Shown here one piece after another: positions 24,816 through 34,234 of a DNA stretch of 64,000 nt. The DNA comes from Algoriphagus aquimarinus (GTDB taxonomy: Bacteria > Bacteroidota > Bacteroidia > Cytophagales > Cyclobacteriaceae), in contig NZ_FOKK01000001.1 in NCBI RefSeq assembly GCF_900112005.1, forward strand, positions 310,001 to 374,000. The letters run 5' to 3'. Made by a program: the position numbers and the translations under genes. How positions within the stretch are numbered: position 1 is the first letter of the stretch; the number at the start of each line of letters is the position of its first letter. The notes under the pieces were generated by a model. The model did no database searches and was not told the DNA's origin. It worked only from the letters and a program-made list of their open reading frames with translations.

Positions 24816-26888
24816 TCATTTTCTCCTTTTAAATTCCTCCTTCGCTCCATCTAAGAATTCAGTAAATGCCTGAACATCTGTGTCGTATCCTTTAGGCTGA
24901 GCGAGGAGATTTTCATTATGATCTAGGATCACATAGTAAGGCTGAGCATTGTTTTGGAAGCGGGTGATCTGGAAATCAGCATTCTGTTTTCCCAATGTTT
25001 TCTTGATTTTATTGTCGTATTCCGAAGTGTACCACTCTCTTTCGGGAAGCTCCAATCGTTCATCGATATAAAGCGCCACCATCACAAAGTCTTCTCTCAA
25101 TCGTTTCAACACCTGAGGATCTACCCAGACATTTTCTTCCATTTTACGACAATTCACACAGCCATGTCCAGTGAAGTCAATGAGTAAAGGCTTGTCAGCC
25201 TTTTTAGCTGCTCTCATGGCTTGTTCGTAGTCGAAATACCCTTGGATCTGATGAGGTATTTCCAAAGGAATGTCGGCATATTTCACAGGCTCTCCAAGGA
25301 TATTTTCTCCAACTTCACTCATACTAGGTCCTCCAGTCATTTTGAATTGCTGGGTGGACATCGGAGGAAGGTAGCCGCTTAGGTATTTCAGTGGAGCGCC
25401 AAATAATCCTGGAATCATGTAGAGAACGAACATAAAAACAAACAGTGCTGAAAGCAATCTCGGTACGCCAATGTTATCCATCGGGGAATCGTGGGGGAGA
25501 CGAATTTTTCCCAGAAGATATAATCCCAATCCACTGAATATTACGATCCAGATGATCAAGAAGATGTCTCGATCGAGGATTCCCCAGTGGTAAACTAGGT
25601 CAGCGATGGATAGGAATTTGAATGCTAAAGCAAGTTCCAAGAAACCTAAAACCACTTTTACAGAGTTTAGCCATCCGCCAGACTTTGGAAGACGATTCAT
25701 CCACTCTGGGAAAATAGCAAACAAGGTAAACGGGATAGCGAATGCTAAAGAGAAGGCAAACATTCCCAAAATTGGTTTAAGCAATTCTCCGCCAGCTGAG
25801 GAAATCAGAATCGAACCTACTATCGGACCAGTGCAGGAAAATGACACTAAAACTAAGGTGAAAGCCATAAAGAAGATTCCTGTCAAACCACCTTTTTCAG
25901 CCTTTTCATCCACTCTATTTACTAAGCCAGAAGGCAAGGTGATCTCAAACATGCCGAGAAATGCCAAGGCGAAGAAGATAAATATTCCAAAGAAAAAGAG
26001 ATTTGGAAGCCAATGTGTAGCTAGCCAATTTGCGAATTCTGGGCCTTGAATAGCTGCAACTGCAGTTCCTGCAATTGTGTAAATAGCGATGATCGAAAGG
26101 CCATAAATGATGGCATTTCTTATTCCAGTTGCTTTGCTTCCTGCTCTTCCAGTGAAGAAACTCACGGTCATTGGAATCATCGGAAATACGCAGGGAGTGA
26201 GCAAAGCAGCCAAACCAGCCAAGAATGCTAAAATCATAAAGCCCCAGAGAGATTCATTTTCCTGTAGATTAATGATTTCTATGGGTGAAGACGCTTTGGA
26301 ATCATATTCCTCTACTTGATTTTCCTGTATCCCAAAAGGAGAATCCTCAGTATCGGCTTCTTTGGATACAGTGAATTCAGAACTGTCAGAGGACACAATA
26401 GGCTCACTAGCCTCAAAAGTTAATTCTATTTCCTCATCGTAATTGACACATTGACCCGTTACATCAGAGCACATCTGATATTCTAAAGTCCCTGAGATTT
26501 TGCCTGAAGAAGTTTTTGGCACAAATACCTGTTCAAATCTTCCTTTGCCCATGAAGTATTTGACGTCACCTTCCCAGATATCCTCGTACTTAGTCTTGGA
26601 ATCAATGGCTGTGAATTTACCCTGTAGCTTATAGGTCTCAGACTTATCAAGTTTCAAAGTCGCCAAAATAGGACCAAGATCCGGATCAAAATCATTGGCA
26701 TAGATATACCAGCCAATAGGAATTTGAGCCTCGAACACCAAATTAGCTTCTTCACCTTGCAACAGATTTTTTGGCTCAATTGAAATAGTCCATTTGGGCG
26801 GAGCAATAATCTGTGCCTGAGCGTAGAAACTGAAGAAAAGCAGTGCCAGGAGTACTAATTTGCCTGATTTTCCGAGTGATATATTCAT
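24816..26888 (-). CDS. dsbD: Thiol:disulfide interchange protein DsbD
   Basis: DsbD carries electrons from cytoplasmic thioredoxin to periplasmic thiol partners. The 690-residue protein has all three modules: an N-terminal alpha domain with a cysteine pair (MCSDVTGQC, near 139-147), a central beta domain of about eight membrane helices with LLTPCVFPMIPMTV near 230 and SCTGPIVG, and a C-terminal thioredoxin-like gamma domain with FTGHGCVNCRKM near 580. A signal peptide ends in YAQAQ. The ATG at 26888 is preferred over an upstream TTG. Confidence 0.94.
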   Translation of the reverse strand: MNISLGKSGKLVLLALLFFSFYAQAQIIAPPKWTISIEPKNLLQGEEANLVFEAQIPIGWYIYANDFDPDLGPILATLKLDKSETYKLQGKFTAIDSKTKYEDIWEGDVKYFMGKGRFEQVFVPKTSSGKISGTLEYQMCSDVTGQCVNYDEEIELTFEASEPIVSSDSSEFTVSKEADTEDSPFGIQENQVEEYDSKASSPIEIINLQENESLWGFMILAFLAGLAALLTPCVFPMIPMTVSFFTGRAGSKATGIRNAIIYGLSIIAIYTIAGTAVAAIQGPEFANWLATHWLPNLFFFGIFIFFALAFLGMFEITLPSGLVNRVDEKAEKGGLTGIFFMAFTLVLVSFSCTGPIVGSILISSAGGELLKPILGMFAFSLAFAIPFTLFAIFPEWMNRLPKSGGWLNSVKVVLGFLELALAFKFLSIADLVYHWGILDRDIFLIIWIVIFSGLGLYLLGKIRLPHDSPMDNIGVPRLLSALFVFMFVLYMIPGLFGAPLKYLSGYLPPMSTQQFKMTGGPSMSEVGENILGEPVKYADIPLEIPHQIQGYFDYEQAMRAAKKADKPLLIDFTGHGCVNCRKMEENVWVDPQVLKRLREDFVMVALYIDERLELPEREWYTSEYDNKIKKTLGKQNADFQITRFQNNAQPYYVILDHNENLLAQPKGYDTDVQAFTEFLDGAKEEFKRRK

Positions 26889-26930
26889 GAAGGGATGATT
26901 GATTGGCAACTGAACAGTTTGCCAATAGGT

Positions 26931-28319
26931 TTATTTGTCGGTAAGCTTTCTAAACTGACGGAAGAATGCTGCAATAGTTTCGATACCCATGAAGTAGTTC
27001 TTTACACCGTAGTGTTCATTAGGGGAATGGAGCGCATCTGTATCCAAACCAAAGCCGAATAAAATCGGATCTGATCCTAATTCTTTTTGGAACAACGCAA
27101 CGATAGGAATAGATCCACCTTCCCGTGTAGGAATTGGTCTTTTGCCAAAAGTCTCCTCCATCGCAGCCTCAGCAGCCTTATATCCTACAGATGAATCCGA
27201 CACTACTGCTGGCGCACCACCATGATGTGCACGTACCTTCACTTTTACTGATTTTGGAGCGATAGACTTGAAGTAATTTTCAAATAATTCAGAGATTTCA
27301 TGCCAATCCTGATCTGGAACAAGTCTCATAGATATTTTCGCGTGAGCCTTAGAAGGCAAGACAGTTTTGGCTCCCTCGCCAATATATCCACCCCAAATGC
27401 CGTTTACATCCAAAGTTGGTCGAATACCTACTCGTTCGATAGTCGTGTAGTCTTTTTCCCCATGAACAGCTTCGATATCTAATTTATCTTGGTACTCATT
27501 CAGGTCAAATGGAGCCTCGTTTAATCTTTCTCTTTGCGCAGCAGTAAGCTCCTGCACCTTGTCGTAGAATCCTGGAATGGTGATGTGATCGTTCTCATCT
27601 TTCATAGAAGCAATCATATCACACAGCACATTGATTGGATTCGCCACAGCTCCACCGTAAGTACCCGAGTGAAGATCACGGTTTGAACCCCTCACTTCCA
27701 CTTCCATGTATGCCATGCCCCGAAGGCCAACCGTAATGGAAGGATCTTGCATGGAAATCATGTGCGTATCAGAAATCAGGATGACATCTGCTTTCAGCTT
27801 TTCTTTATTTTCAATGACAAATTTCTCTAAGTTGTCAGAGCCAACTTCCTCCTCACCTTCGATCATGAACTTGACATTGCAAGGCAGATCTCCAGAAGCC
27901 ATCATAGCTTCGAAAGCTTTCACATACATGTAAAACTGGCCTTTGTCATCAGCAGATCCACGTGCGAAAATTGCTCCTTCAGGATGGATTTTTGTCTTTT
28001 TGATTACTGGCTCAAAAGGTGGAGAATCCCACAATTCATAAGGATCAGCAGGCTGAACATCGTAATGTCCATACACCAAAACCGTCTGTAAAGTCGGATC
28101 AATGATTTTCTCTCCATAAACAATCGGATAGCCCGGAGTTTCGCAGATTTCTACTGTATCAGCACCAGCTTTCTCCAGACTTTCCTTTACAAAATTGGCT
28201 GCCGCAAAGACATCTTTTTTAAATTTGGGATCAGCGCTTACCGATGGAATGCGGAGTAAATCCAGCAATTCGTTGAGAAAGCGATCTTTGTTGTCACGGA
28301 TAAAATCATTAACAGCCAT
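26931..28319 (-). CDS. M20-family dipeptidase
   Basis: The 462-residue cytoplasmic zinc peptidase resembles CNDP/PepV-like dipeptidases. Metal-binding motifs are YGHYDVQP (near 83-90), ARGSADDKGQ (near 119-128), EGEEEVGS (near 154), and a late histidine in DALHSPNE. The lid domain lies between. It probably hydrolyses dipeptides of broad type. It shares strand with dsbD but is separated by 42 bases; there is no sign of function linkage. Confidence 0.93.
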   Translation of the reverse strand: MAVNDFIRDNKDRFLNELLDLLRIPSVSADPKFKKDVFAAANFVKESLEKAGADTVEICETPGYPIVYGEKIIDPTLQTVLVYGHYDVQPADPYELWDSPPFEPVIKKTKIHPEGAIFARGSADDKGQFYMYVKAFEAMMASGDLPCNVKFMIEGEEEVGSDNLEKFVIENKEKLKADVILISDTHMISMQDPSITVGLRGMAYMEVEVRGSNRDLHSGTYGGAVANPINVLCDMIASMKDENDHITIPGFYDKVQELTAAQRERLNEAPFDLNEYQDKLDIEAVHGEKDYTTIERVGIRPTLDVNGIWGGYIGEGAKTVLPSKAHAKISMRLVPDQDWHEISELFENYFKSIAPKSVKVKVRAHHGGAPAVVSDSSVGYKAAEAAMEETFGKRPIPTREGGSIPIVALFQKELGSDPILFGFGLDTDALHSPNEHYGVKNYFMGIETIAAFFRQFRKLTDK

Positions 28320-28448
28320 ATATCTGGGGATTATTTGGTAAAGACCTCAAAATTATCCTTTTCAGCCTTAAATGCCTATTTTGAATGAAGTTATTAGCCA
28401 TGAGGCGACTAAGAAAGGCAAAGTGTCTTGGTATTGAAAAATGCGTTC

Positions 28449-29111
28449 ACCGCATAGCCGCATATAAAAACATAGATTGGCGATCTGAAACCATTAGTTC
28501 ATTTCATTTTAGAACTTTATGCTCTTTGTTTCTTAGTGTTGAAAATAGGTTTACCACAAAAGTCTCAAAGAAAACAAAGTTGATCTGCTAGGTTATGGAA
28601 AAATTAGGTGCTATTTCAAACTATGATGGCTATGGTTCTATGTGGTTTAACTATTGCCGCATAGCCACATAGAAAACCATAGATTGGCGATCTGATCCAT
28701 TAGTTCATTTCATTTTAGAACTTTATGCTCTTTGTTTCTTAGTGTTGAAAATAGGTTTACCACAAAAGTCACAAAGAAAACAAAGTTGATCTGCTAGGTT
28801 TTGGAAAAATTAGGTGCTATTTCAAACTATGAGAGCTATGATTCTATGTGGTTTAACTATTGCCGCATAGAAAAACATAGATTGGCGATCTGAAACCATT
28901 AGTTCATTTCATTTTAGAACTTTATGCCCTTTGTTACTTAGTGTTGAAAATAGGTTTACCACAAAAGTCACAAAGAAAACAAAGTTGATCTGCTAGGTTA
29001 TGGAAAAATTAGATGCTATTTCAAACTATGAGAGCTAGGTGTCTATGTGGTTTAACTATTGCCGCATAGAAAAACATAGCTTTACTCTCTTTGTTCCTTT
29101 GTGCTGAAAAA
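28449..29111. repeat. Tandem array of ~200-bp intergenic units with inverted repeats
   Basis: Three full units begin at 28471 (207 bp), 28678 (198 bp) and 28876 (199 bp), each starting CATAGATTGGCGATCTGA or close to it; a fourth copy from 29075 has lost about 45 internal bases. Copies are nearly identical. Each unit holds a dyad, CTTTGTTTCTTAGTG against CACAAAGAAAACAAAG. Unit junctions hold a second dyad of CTATGTGG/CCACATAG type, best kept at 28630-28682. No protein reads through the units. The array ends ten bases before the quinone oxidoreductase start, so that gene's leader lies inside it. Confidence 0.9.
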
Positions 29112-29120
29112 TTATCAAGT

Positions 29121-30098
29121 ATGAAAGCAGTTATTTGTGAGGAGTTTGGTGCACCAGAAATGCTCAAATTTGGGGAGCTACCTGACCCAGTTCTCGGCGA
29201 AAATCAAGTTTTGATCCAAGTGGAATTTTGCGGCGTTAGCTATCCAGACTTACTTATTATTCAAAATAATTATCAATTCAAGCCAGAACTTCCCTTTTCT
29301 CCTGGAGGAGAAGTGGTGGGAAAGATTATTGAGTTGGGCGAGAAAGTTGAGAATCTTAAGCATGGCGACCGTGTCTTGGCTCTTTGTCGCTGGGGAGGAT
29401 TTGCCGAGAAAGTGGCTGTGGATACTGACCGAGTTTTTGTGCTTCCTGATGGCATTTCTTCTGATACAGCCGCGAGTTCACTTTATACATACAGCACTTC
29501 ATTATATGCCTTGAAAGATCGAGCCCAGTTAAAATCTGGGGAAACTTTGCTAGTGCTTGGAGCTGCTGGAGGGATAGGTTTGGCAGCTGTGGAACTTGGG
29601 AAAGCCATGGGCGCAAAAGTCATTGCTGCTGCTTCCTCGGATGAAAAGCTGGCACTTTGCAAAGCTAAGGGAGCAGATCAAACGATCAATTATGAGTCAG
29701 AAGATCTAAAAAGTCGGATCAAAGAATTAACAAATGGTTTGGGAGTAGATGTAGTGCTGGATCCTGTGGGAGGAAAATATACAGAACCTGCACTGCGAGG
29801 AATTGCATGGAAGGGGCGCTATCTGATTGTGGGTTTCGCCAATGGAGATATTCCCAAAATACCGATGAATCTACCTTTACTCAAGGGTTGCTCTATTGTT
29901 GGTGTGTTTTGGGGGAATTTTTCAAAAGTGGATGCTGATCAAAATAGAAGTAACATGAATCATCTTTATGATTGGATACTAAAAGGAAAAATTACTGGGC
30001 ATGCTGCCGAGGCATATAATCTAAAAGATGCCAAAAATGCCCTTTTGGATCTTCAAGACCGAAGTAATTTTAAAAAAGGGATAGTCCAGGTTTTGTGA
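29121..30098 (+). CDS. NADPH:quinone oxidoreductase-like MDR enzyme
   Basis: The 325-residue protein is a zinc-free medium-chain dehydrogenase. It has the GroES-like N-terminal half, then a Rossmann half with GAAGGIGLAAVELGKAMGA near residues 147-165 (the AAGGxG motif of the quinone oxidoreductase subgroup), and NYESEDL and DVVLDPVGG. Structural zinc cysteines are absent. It probably reduces quinones or enones with NADPH. The ATG at 29121 was chosen; the upstream frame runs into the repeat array. Confidence 0.9.
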   Translation: MKAVICEEFGAPEMLKFGELPDPVLGENQVLIQVEFCGVSYPDLLIIQNNYQFKPELPFSPGGEVVGKIIELGEKVENLKHGDRVLALCRWGGFAEKVAVDTDRVFVLPDGISSDTAASSLYTYSTSLYALKDRAQLKSGETLLVLGAAGGIGLAAVELGKAMGAKVIAAASSDEKLALCKAKGADQTINYESEDLKSRIKELTNGLGVDVVLDPVGGKYTEPALRGIAWKGRYLIVGFANGDIPKIPMNLPLLKGCSIVGVFWGNFSKVDADQNRSNMNHLYDWILKGKITGHAAEAYNLKDAKNALLDLQDRSNFKKGIVQVL

Positions 30099-30173
30099 TT
30101 TTTTAACTAAACATTGTTTCAACCTGTCCCGTAATACCTTATGTTGCTCTACATTTTCAACTACCGCTCAATT

Positions 30174-30812
30174 ATGCACAGAAGTCTCCTTTTGTTATGT
30201 TTTGTTTTTACTTCATACATCTCCTTTGCCCAAACAACATTTAATCCAGAGACCGAATCGGATTTCGTAAAAGCTACCTACTCCAAAGGCAATTTGCTCA
30301 CCATCTTGTCTCAAGATTTAATTTATCCGGAAGATGCAGCTATGAACGGTACACAAGGTGATGTCACGTTCCTACTTAAAATAGACAAGGAAGGCAAGTT
30401 AGTTTCATCGGTGCCGAAGGAGCGTGTTTCCGATGAGCTTGCCAACCAGGCTGAGGTTGCGATTGGAAAATTGACAGCTGATTGGAAACCTAGTAAGGTG
30501 CATGGGGAAGCCGTTGATCGGGAATATTTACTGGTTTTCAGTTACAAAATTTTTTATAATTCCTTGCCTGTAGACTATCACGCCATGGCCAAAAAATTTG
30601 AGGACAAAGAAAAGCCTGAAAAAGCAGTGAGAACTTACGATGATGCGATTAAGAACTATCCTTTTGAGCCGGTTTATTACAGTATGCGTGCAAAATATAA
30701 AAATGAAATAGGTGATTCTGAAGGAGCGCAAGCCGATAAGCTAATGGCAGAAAAATTGAATATGGAAATCTTAGCAGTGGTGGAAATTGCGCAGAGCCAA
30801 AGTGTACGCTAA
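30174..30812 (+). CDS. Secreted protein with TonB-C-like domain
   Basis: The 212-residue protein has a Sec signal ending SFAQ, then a TonB C-terminal-like domain (DLIYPEDAAMNGTQGDVTFLLKIDKEGKL is the diagnostic stretch, read in two parts), then a helical TPR-like segment (residues about 140-205). Such proteins in Bacteroidota are periplasmic and of unknown role. It is a paralogue of the gene at 34866-35480, with the same domain order. The ATG at 30174 starts the signal peptide; an earlier ATG at 30141 is possible. Confidence 0.75.
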   Translation: MHRSLLLLCFVFTSYISFAQTTFNPETESDFVKATYSKGNLLTILSQDLIYPEDAAMNGTQGDVTFLLKIDKEGKLVSSVPKERVSDELANQAEVAIGKLTADWKPSKVHGEAVDREYLLVFSYKIFYNSLPVDYHAMAKKFEDKEKPEKAVRTYDDAIKNYPFEPVYYSMRAKYKNEIGDSEGAQADKLMAEKLNMEILAVVEIAQSQSVR

Positions 30813-30819
30813 AATAATA

Positions 30820-30862
30820 AGGCTACAGATGGAGGATTTGTCTCGGTCTGTAGCCTGATTTT
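30820..30862. terminator. Bidirectional terminator, TonB-C-like gene / ohr
   Basis: AGGCTACAGA/TCTGTAGCCT stem with a 17-base loop, then GATTTTTTTT on the plus strand. Confidence 0.75.
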
Positions 30863-30864
30863 TT

Positions 30865-31287
30865 TTAAGAAACTGCTTTTACATTTACCTCTATATTTCC
30901 ACGCGTTGCCTTAGAGTATGGACAAACTGCGTGGGCTGCATCTACAAGTTTTTGAGCTTCTTCTAATGATGAGGCATGGGGTATTTTTACAAAAATATCC
31001 ACTCCAAGACCAAAATTTCCAGGGCCGTAATTACCTAGGTGAACTTTAGCTGTGATTTCGGAATCCCGTAAACTTGTCTTACCGGCAACAGCACCGAGAG
31101 CACCACCAAAACAAGCAGCAAAACCTGCAGCAAATAGCTGTTCTGGATTCGTTTTCCCTCCTTCTCCTCCTATTTCTTTTGGCATGGCGACGTCAAAATC
31201 CAGAAGTCCATCATCCGTTTTTACATGACCTTTTCTTCCGCCAGTATTTATAGCGACTGCGGTATAATCAATAGTTAGTTTTTCCAT
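30865..31287 (-). CDS. ohr: Organic hydroperoxide reductase Ohr (OsmC family)
   Basis: Ohr reduces organic hydroperoxides to alcohols with a pair of cysteines and lipoyl thiols. The 140-residue protein has both: the peroxidatic Cys in FAACFGGALG (near residue 59) and the resolving Cys in VCPYSKATRGN (near 122). Length and sequence are typical Ohr rather than OsmC. Its start lies 20 bases inside the upstream MarR-type gene, so both are one operon. Confidence 0.95.
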   Translation of the reverse strand: MEKLTIDYTAVAINTGGRKGHVKTDDGLLDFDVAMPKEIGGEGGKTNPEQLFAAGFAACFGGALGAVAGKTSLRDSEITAKVHLGNYGPGNFGLGVDIFVKIPHASSLEEAQKLVDAAHAVCPYSKATRGNIEVNVKAVS

Positions 31288-31723
31288 TACTCGTTAGATT
31301 TTTTAGTATTTCAATACTATCTAACAAGTTCATAAGTGAATGGTTTAAGTCAGGCAAGTTTAATTCTGAGGCTTGAATGAATTTTTCATTTAAAGGATTT
31401 AAGACTTCTTGAACTTTCGATTGGAGCGATTTTCCTGGATAAGTCAATTCTACATGTACGGTTCTCTCATCCGCTTCACCTCGTTGTCTTTTTACAAAAT
31501 TCATTGCCTCCAATTTTTTCAATAAAGGGGTCAAAGTGCCTGAATCTAAATGAAGCCGCTTTCCTATTTCATTGACTTTTAAACCATCTTCTTCCCATAA
31601 AACTGAGAGTACAAGATATTGCGGATAAGTCAAATTCAGCTCATTCAAAGAGCTTTGAATGAGCTGAATAAACAATCTGGAACTTGAATAAAGAGACAGT
31701 GAAAGCTGATGAATTTGTATCAT
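31268..31723 (-). CDS. OhrR-like MarR repressor without any cysteine
   Basis: The 151-residue winged-helix protein closely follows OhrR of Bacillus: Q-L-x-x-x-LY-x-SSR, LTYPQYLVLSVLWE, LDSGTLTPLLKKLE, and DERTV in the wing. It should repress the overlapping ohr gene. In OhrR the N-terminal Cys of NQLCFxLY is the peroxide sensor. Here the aligned residue is Ser8 (HQLSLSLY), encoded TCA, and the whole protein has no cysteine. An in-frame stop lies seven codons upstream of the ATG, so no longer N-terminus can supply one. Its signal must be something other than thiol oxidation, or it is not inducible. Confidence 0.88.
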   Translation of the reverse strand: MIQIHQLSLSLYSSSRLFIQLIQSSLNELNLTYPQYLVLSVLWEEDGLKVNEIGKRLHLDSGTLTPLLKKLEAMNFVKRQRGEADERTVHVELTYPGKSLQSKVQEVLNPLNEKFIQASELNLPDLNHSLMNLLDSIEILKNLTSNGKTNY

Positions 31724-31744
31724 AGGATCAGGATTAAGATTTTA

Positions 31745-31759
31745 CACAATTTAACTGTA
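31745..31759. promoter_or_regulatory. Candidate OhrR operator
   Basis: CACAATTTAACTGTA matches the OhrR box TACAATTNAATTGTA at all but two positions and keeps its symmetry (ACAnTTnAAnTGT). It lies 22 bases upstream of the ohrR start, where autoregulation would need it. Confidence 0.55.
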
Positions 31760-31820
31760 TAAAGGTCTAAAACCTCTGGTTGCCTACTTATTTATCAGCT
31801 GTGTTTACAGTTATTTGGTT

Positions 31821-33122
31821 CTAACCCAGTCTATATCCGTGTTGATAGGTATAGTGAAGTTTGGCATTGGCTTCCCAGTCATTTTCAAATTCTTGTGCGA
31901 TAGGATCCCATTTTAGTGGTCTTCCTACTTCATGAGCTATATTTCCAATCGTACAAACGGTACACGAACTATGACCAATTTCTACTGGAACAACAGGGTC
32001 TTTACGTTTCATTACTGAATCGATGAAATCCACATGATGGTCGCCAAATGCCAATTCGTCCTTTGAGAAGGTTCGCTCGCAGGATTTCACATCAGTGTCA
32101 TATTGGCCTCGTGACACTTTGATATAGCCTTTTTCACCTAAGAATTTTACTCCTTGCCTACCTTCATCAAAAGTGGTGATTAGCATTTCTATTCCATTCG
32201 CATATTTGTACGTCAGTGGAGTTGAGTCAGTAGCTGGAATGACTTCCACTGGACCATTTCTATCCATCCCAAGTCCCCATTGCGCAACGTCAATCATGTG
32301 CGCTCCCCAGTCAGTCATCAGCCCGCCTCCAGTTTCCTTGTACCATCTCCATGCTCCCCATACTTTCTCATTCTGCTCAGGATTCAGGCTTATTGGCGGA
32401 TCTAATTCTTCATTGTAATGAATGTCAGGCAATGGTCCTGTCCAAGATTTCCAATCTAAGCCGGCGGGAACTGGCTGAGAAGGTAAATCATAAGGCTTGG
32501 GATGTGGAGGTGTTCCTACATTTACCAGCACTTGCTTGACTTTGCCGAGCATTCCTTTTTGCACCATTCGTGCGGCATGCTGGAAATTGGCTGCGGAGCG
32601 CTGCATGCTTCCAACTGCTAGGACTGTCCCGTTTGACCGAACAGCCTTAACTAATTCCTGTCCTTCATGTATGGTAAATGTGAGAGGCTTTTCTAGATAA
32701 ATATCTTTGCTAGCATGACAGGCATCTATGGCCATCATCGCATGCCAGTGATCTGGAGAGGCGATTACTACTGCATCTACTTCTGGGTTTGCTAGTAACT
32801 CTTTATAATCGGCATAAACTTTTAGTGCTGGTGCCTGTCTTTTTTCATCTGCATAATGCTTCGCTACACGTTCTTTGAATCTATCCAATTTGATTTTATA
32901 GACATCAGCTCCTGCCACCACATCTACCATTGGATTTTTCATCATGTTGCTAAGCAGGCCCATTGCCTGACGTCCAACACCTATGAAGCCAAGTCGAATT
33001 TTGGTTGTGTCTGCTACTATATTTGTGCTACCAAAGCTTAAGGTAGGAATTGCGCCAAGGCCTACTGTACTGAGAATGGAAGCGCTTATGAACTTCCTTC
33101 GGGAAAAATTTGATTTGCTCAT
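31821..33122 (-). CDS. Exported Gfo/Idh/MocA-family oxidoreductase
   Basis: The 433-residue protein carries a twin-arginine signal (SRRKFISAS, residues 7-15), so it is folded with its NAD(P) cofactor before export. The Rossmann domain follows (LGFIGVGRQ near 45, VVIASPDHWH near 118), then the family's EKPLTFTIHEG (EKP near 144) and the C-terminal sheet domain. Enzymes of this kind act on sugars or inositols; several exported forms are glycosidase-like. The substrate is unknown and no sugar cluster surrounds it. Confidence 0.9.
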   Translation of the reverse strand: MSKSNFSRRKFISASILSTVGLGAIPTLSFGSTNIVADTTKIRLGFIGVGRQAMGLLSNMMKNPMVDVVAGADVYKIKLDRFKERVAKHYADEKRQAPALKVYADYKELLANPEVDAVVIASPDHWHAMMAIDACHASKDIYLEKPLTFTIHEGQELVKAVRSNGTVLAVGSMQRSAANFQHAARMVQKGMLGKVKQVLVNVGTPPHPKPYDLPSQPVPAGLDWKSWTGPLPDIHYNEELDPPISLNPEQNEKVWGAWRWYKETGGGLMTDWGAHMIDVAQWGLGMDRNGPVEVIPATDSTPLTYKYANGIEMLITTFDEGRQGVKFLGEKGYIKVSRGQYDTDVKSCERTFSKDELAFGDHHVDFIDSVMKRKDPVVPVEIGHSSCTVCTIGNIAHEVGRPLKWDPIAQEFENDWEANAKLHYTYQHGYRLG

Positions 33123-33299
33123 TACTGGAGATGTTGAGTTTATGAATTGGGTATTTGATTTTGGAAGAATAAAGTACTGCTTTTTTGATCTTTAGAAAAA
33201 TATACAAGAAGCTATTTGATTAAAGGTATTTAGGTTCTAAGATTATCGAAGAAACTCTTTTGCAAAATATCTACTTAAGACACAGAGAAGCCTATTCTT

Positions 33300-34232
33300 A
33301 TGACTATACAACAACTAGAATATCTGATTGCCGTCGACAAACACCGACACTTTGGCCATGCTGCTGAAAGCTGTTTTGTGACACAACCCACCCTAAGTGC
33401 ACAACTTAGTAAATTGGAGCGTGATTTAGGAGTTATCCTTTTTGATAGAAGTAAAATGCCTGTTATACCTACTGAAATGGGTGTACAAATAATCGAACAG
33501 GCAAAAAAGGTAGTTTCCGAAAGTAAGGGCATTTTTGAATTGATAGCTCACATGAAAGGAGATATTTCTGGGGTGATCAAACTGGGAATCATTCCTACTC
33601 TTGCTCCTTATTTGCTACATCTTTTTATACGGAATTTTCTAGAGAAATATCCTCATGTTAAGCTGGAAGTGCAGGAAATGGTGACTGAGGAAGTAGTGAA
33701 AAAGCTGAAAAACGACGAGTTGGATTTGGGAATTGTAGTAACCCCATTGCATGAGGCTGGCATTGTGGAAAAGCCAATGTTTTATGAGAAGTTTTTTGCC
33801 TATTTGTCCAAAGAACATCCTTTGCTAAAGGAAGATGTTTTTCATCCAGAGAAAGTGCAAAAGGAAGATTTTTGGGTTCTTCAGCAAGGTCATTGCTTCA
33901 GAGATCAAGTGATCAATCTCTGCGATCAAAGCCTGAGTGGACCGAAGAATTTCCACTATGAAAGTGGTTCACTGGAAGGTTTAAAAAACATGGTCAATCG
34001 CTATAAAGGAGTGACTCTTTTACCGGAATTAGCGACGTTAGAATTGTCTGAGGAGGAAAAAACTAGGCTAAGATCCTTTGCTGGAGTTTCGCCGACCCGA
34101 GAAGTGAGTATTATTTTAAACCGAAGTTTTCTCAAGCAGAAACTCGTGGAATTGCTTTTCAAAGAAATCACGGATTCTATTCCACAGGCGATGACTTCTA
34201 AAGCTCATGGGAAAGTTGTTCGCTTCAAATAA
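33300..34232 (+). CDS. oxyR: Hydrogen-peroxide sensor OxyR (LysR family)
   Basis: OxyR activates antioxidant genes when hydrogen peroxide forms a disulfide in it. The 310-residue protein has the LysR helix-turn-helix (FGHAAESCFVTQPTLSAQLSKLE) and a regulatory domain with GHCFRDQVINLC. The two cysteines fall at residues 199 and 208, the same numbers and spacing as in E. coli OxyR. No catalase or Ahp gene is in the window, but ohr is nearby. It is divergent from the Tat-exported oxidoreductase. Confidence 0.94.
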   Translation: MTIQQLEYLIAVDKHRHFGHAAESCFVTQPTLSAQLSKLERDLGVILFDRSKMPVIPTEMGVQIIEQAKKVVSESKGIFELIAHMKGDISGVIKLGIIPTLAPYLLHLFIRNFLEKYPHVKLEVQEMVTEEVVKKLKNDELDLGIVVTPLHEAGIVEKPMFYEKFFAYLSKEHPLLKEDVFHPEKVQKEDFWVLQQGHCFRDQVINLCDQSLSGPKNFHYESGSLEGLKNMVNRYKGVTLLPELATLELSEEEKTRLRSFAGVSPTREVSIILNRSFLKQKLVELLFKEITDSIPQAMTSKAHGKVVRFK

Positions 34233-34234
34233 CC

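Noticed and set aside
28385..28591. 68-codon frame inside the repeat array
   Set aside because: It is not kept in the other copies and has no protein-like composition.
28449..29111. CRISPR array
   Set aside because: The repeated unit is ~200 bp and contiguous, with no short repeats separated by unique spacers, and no cas genes are near.
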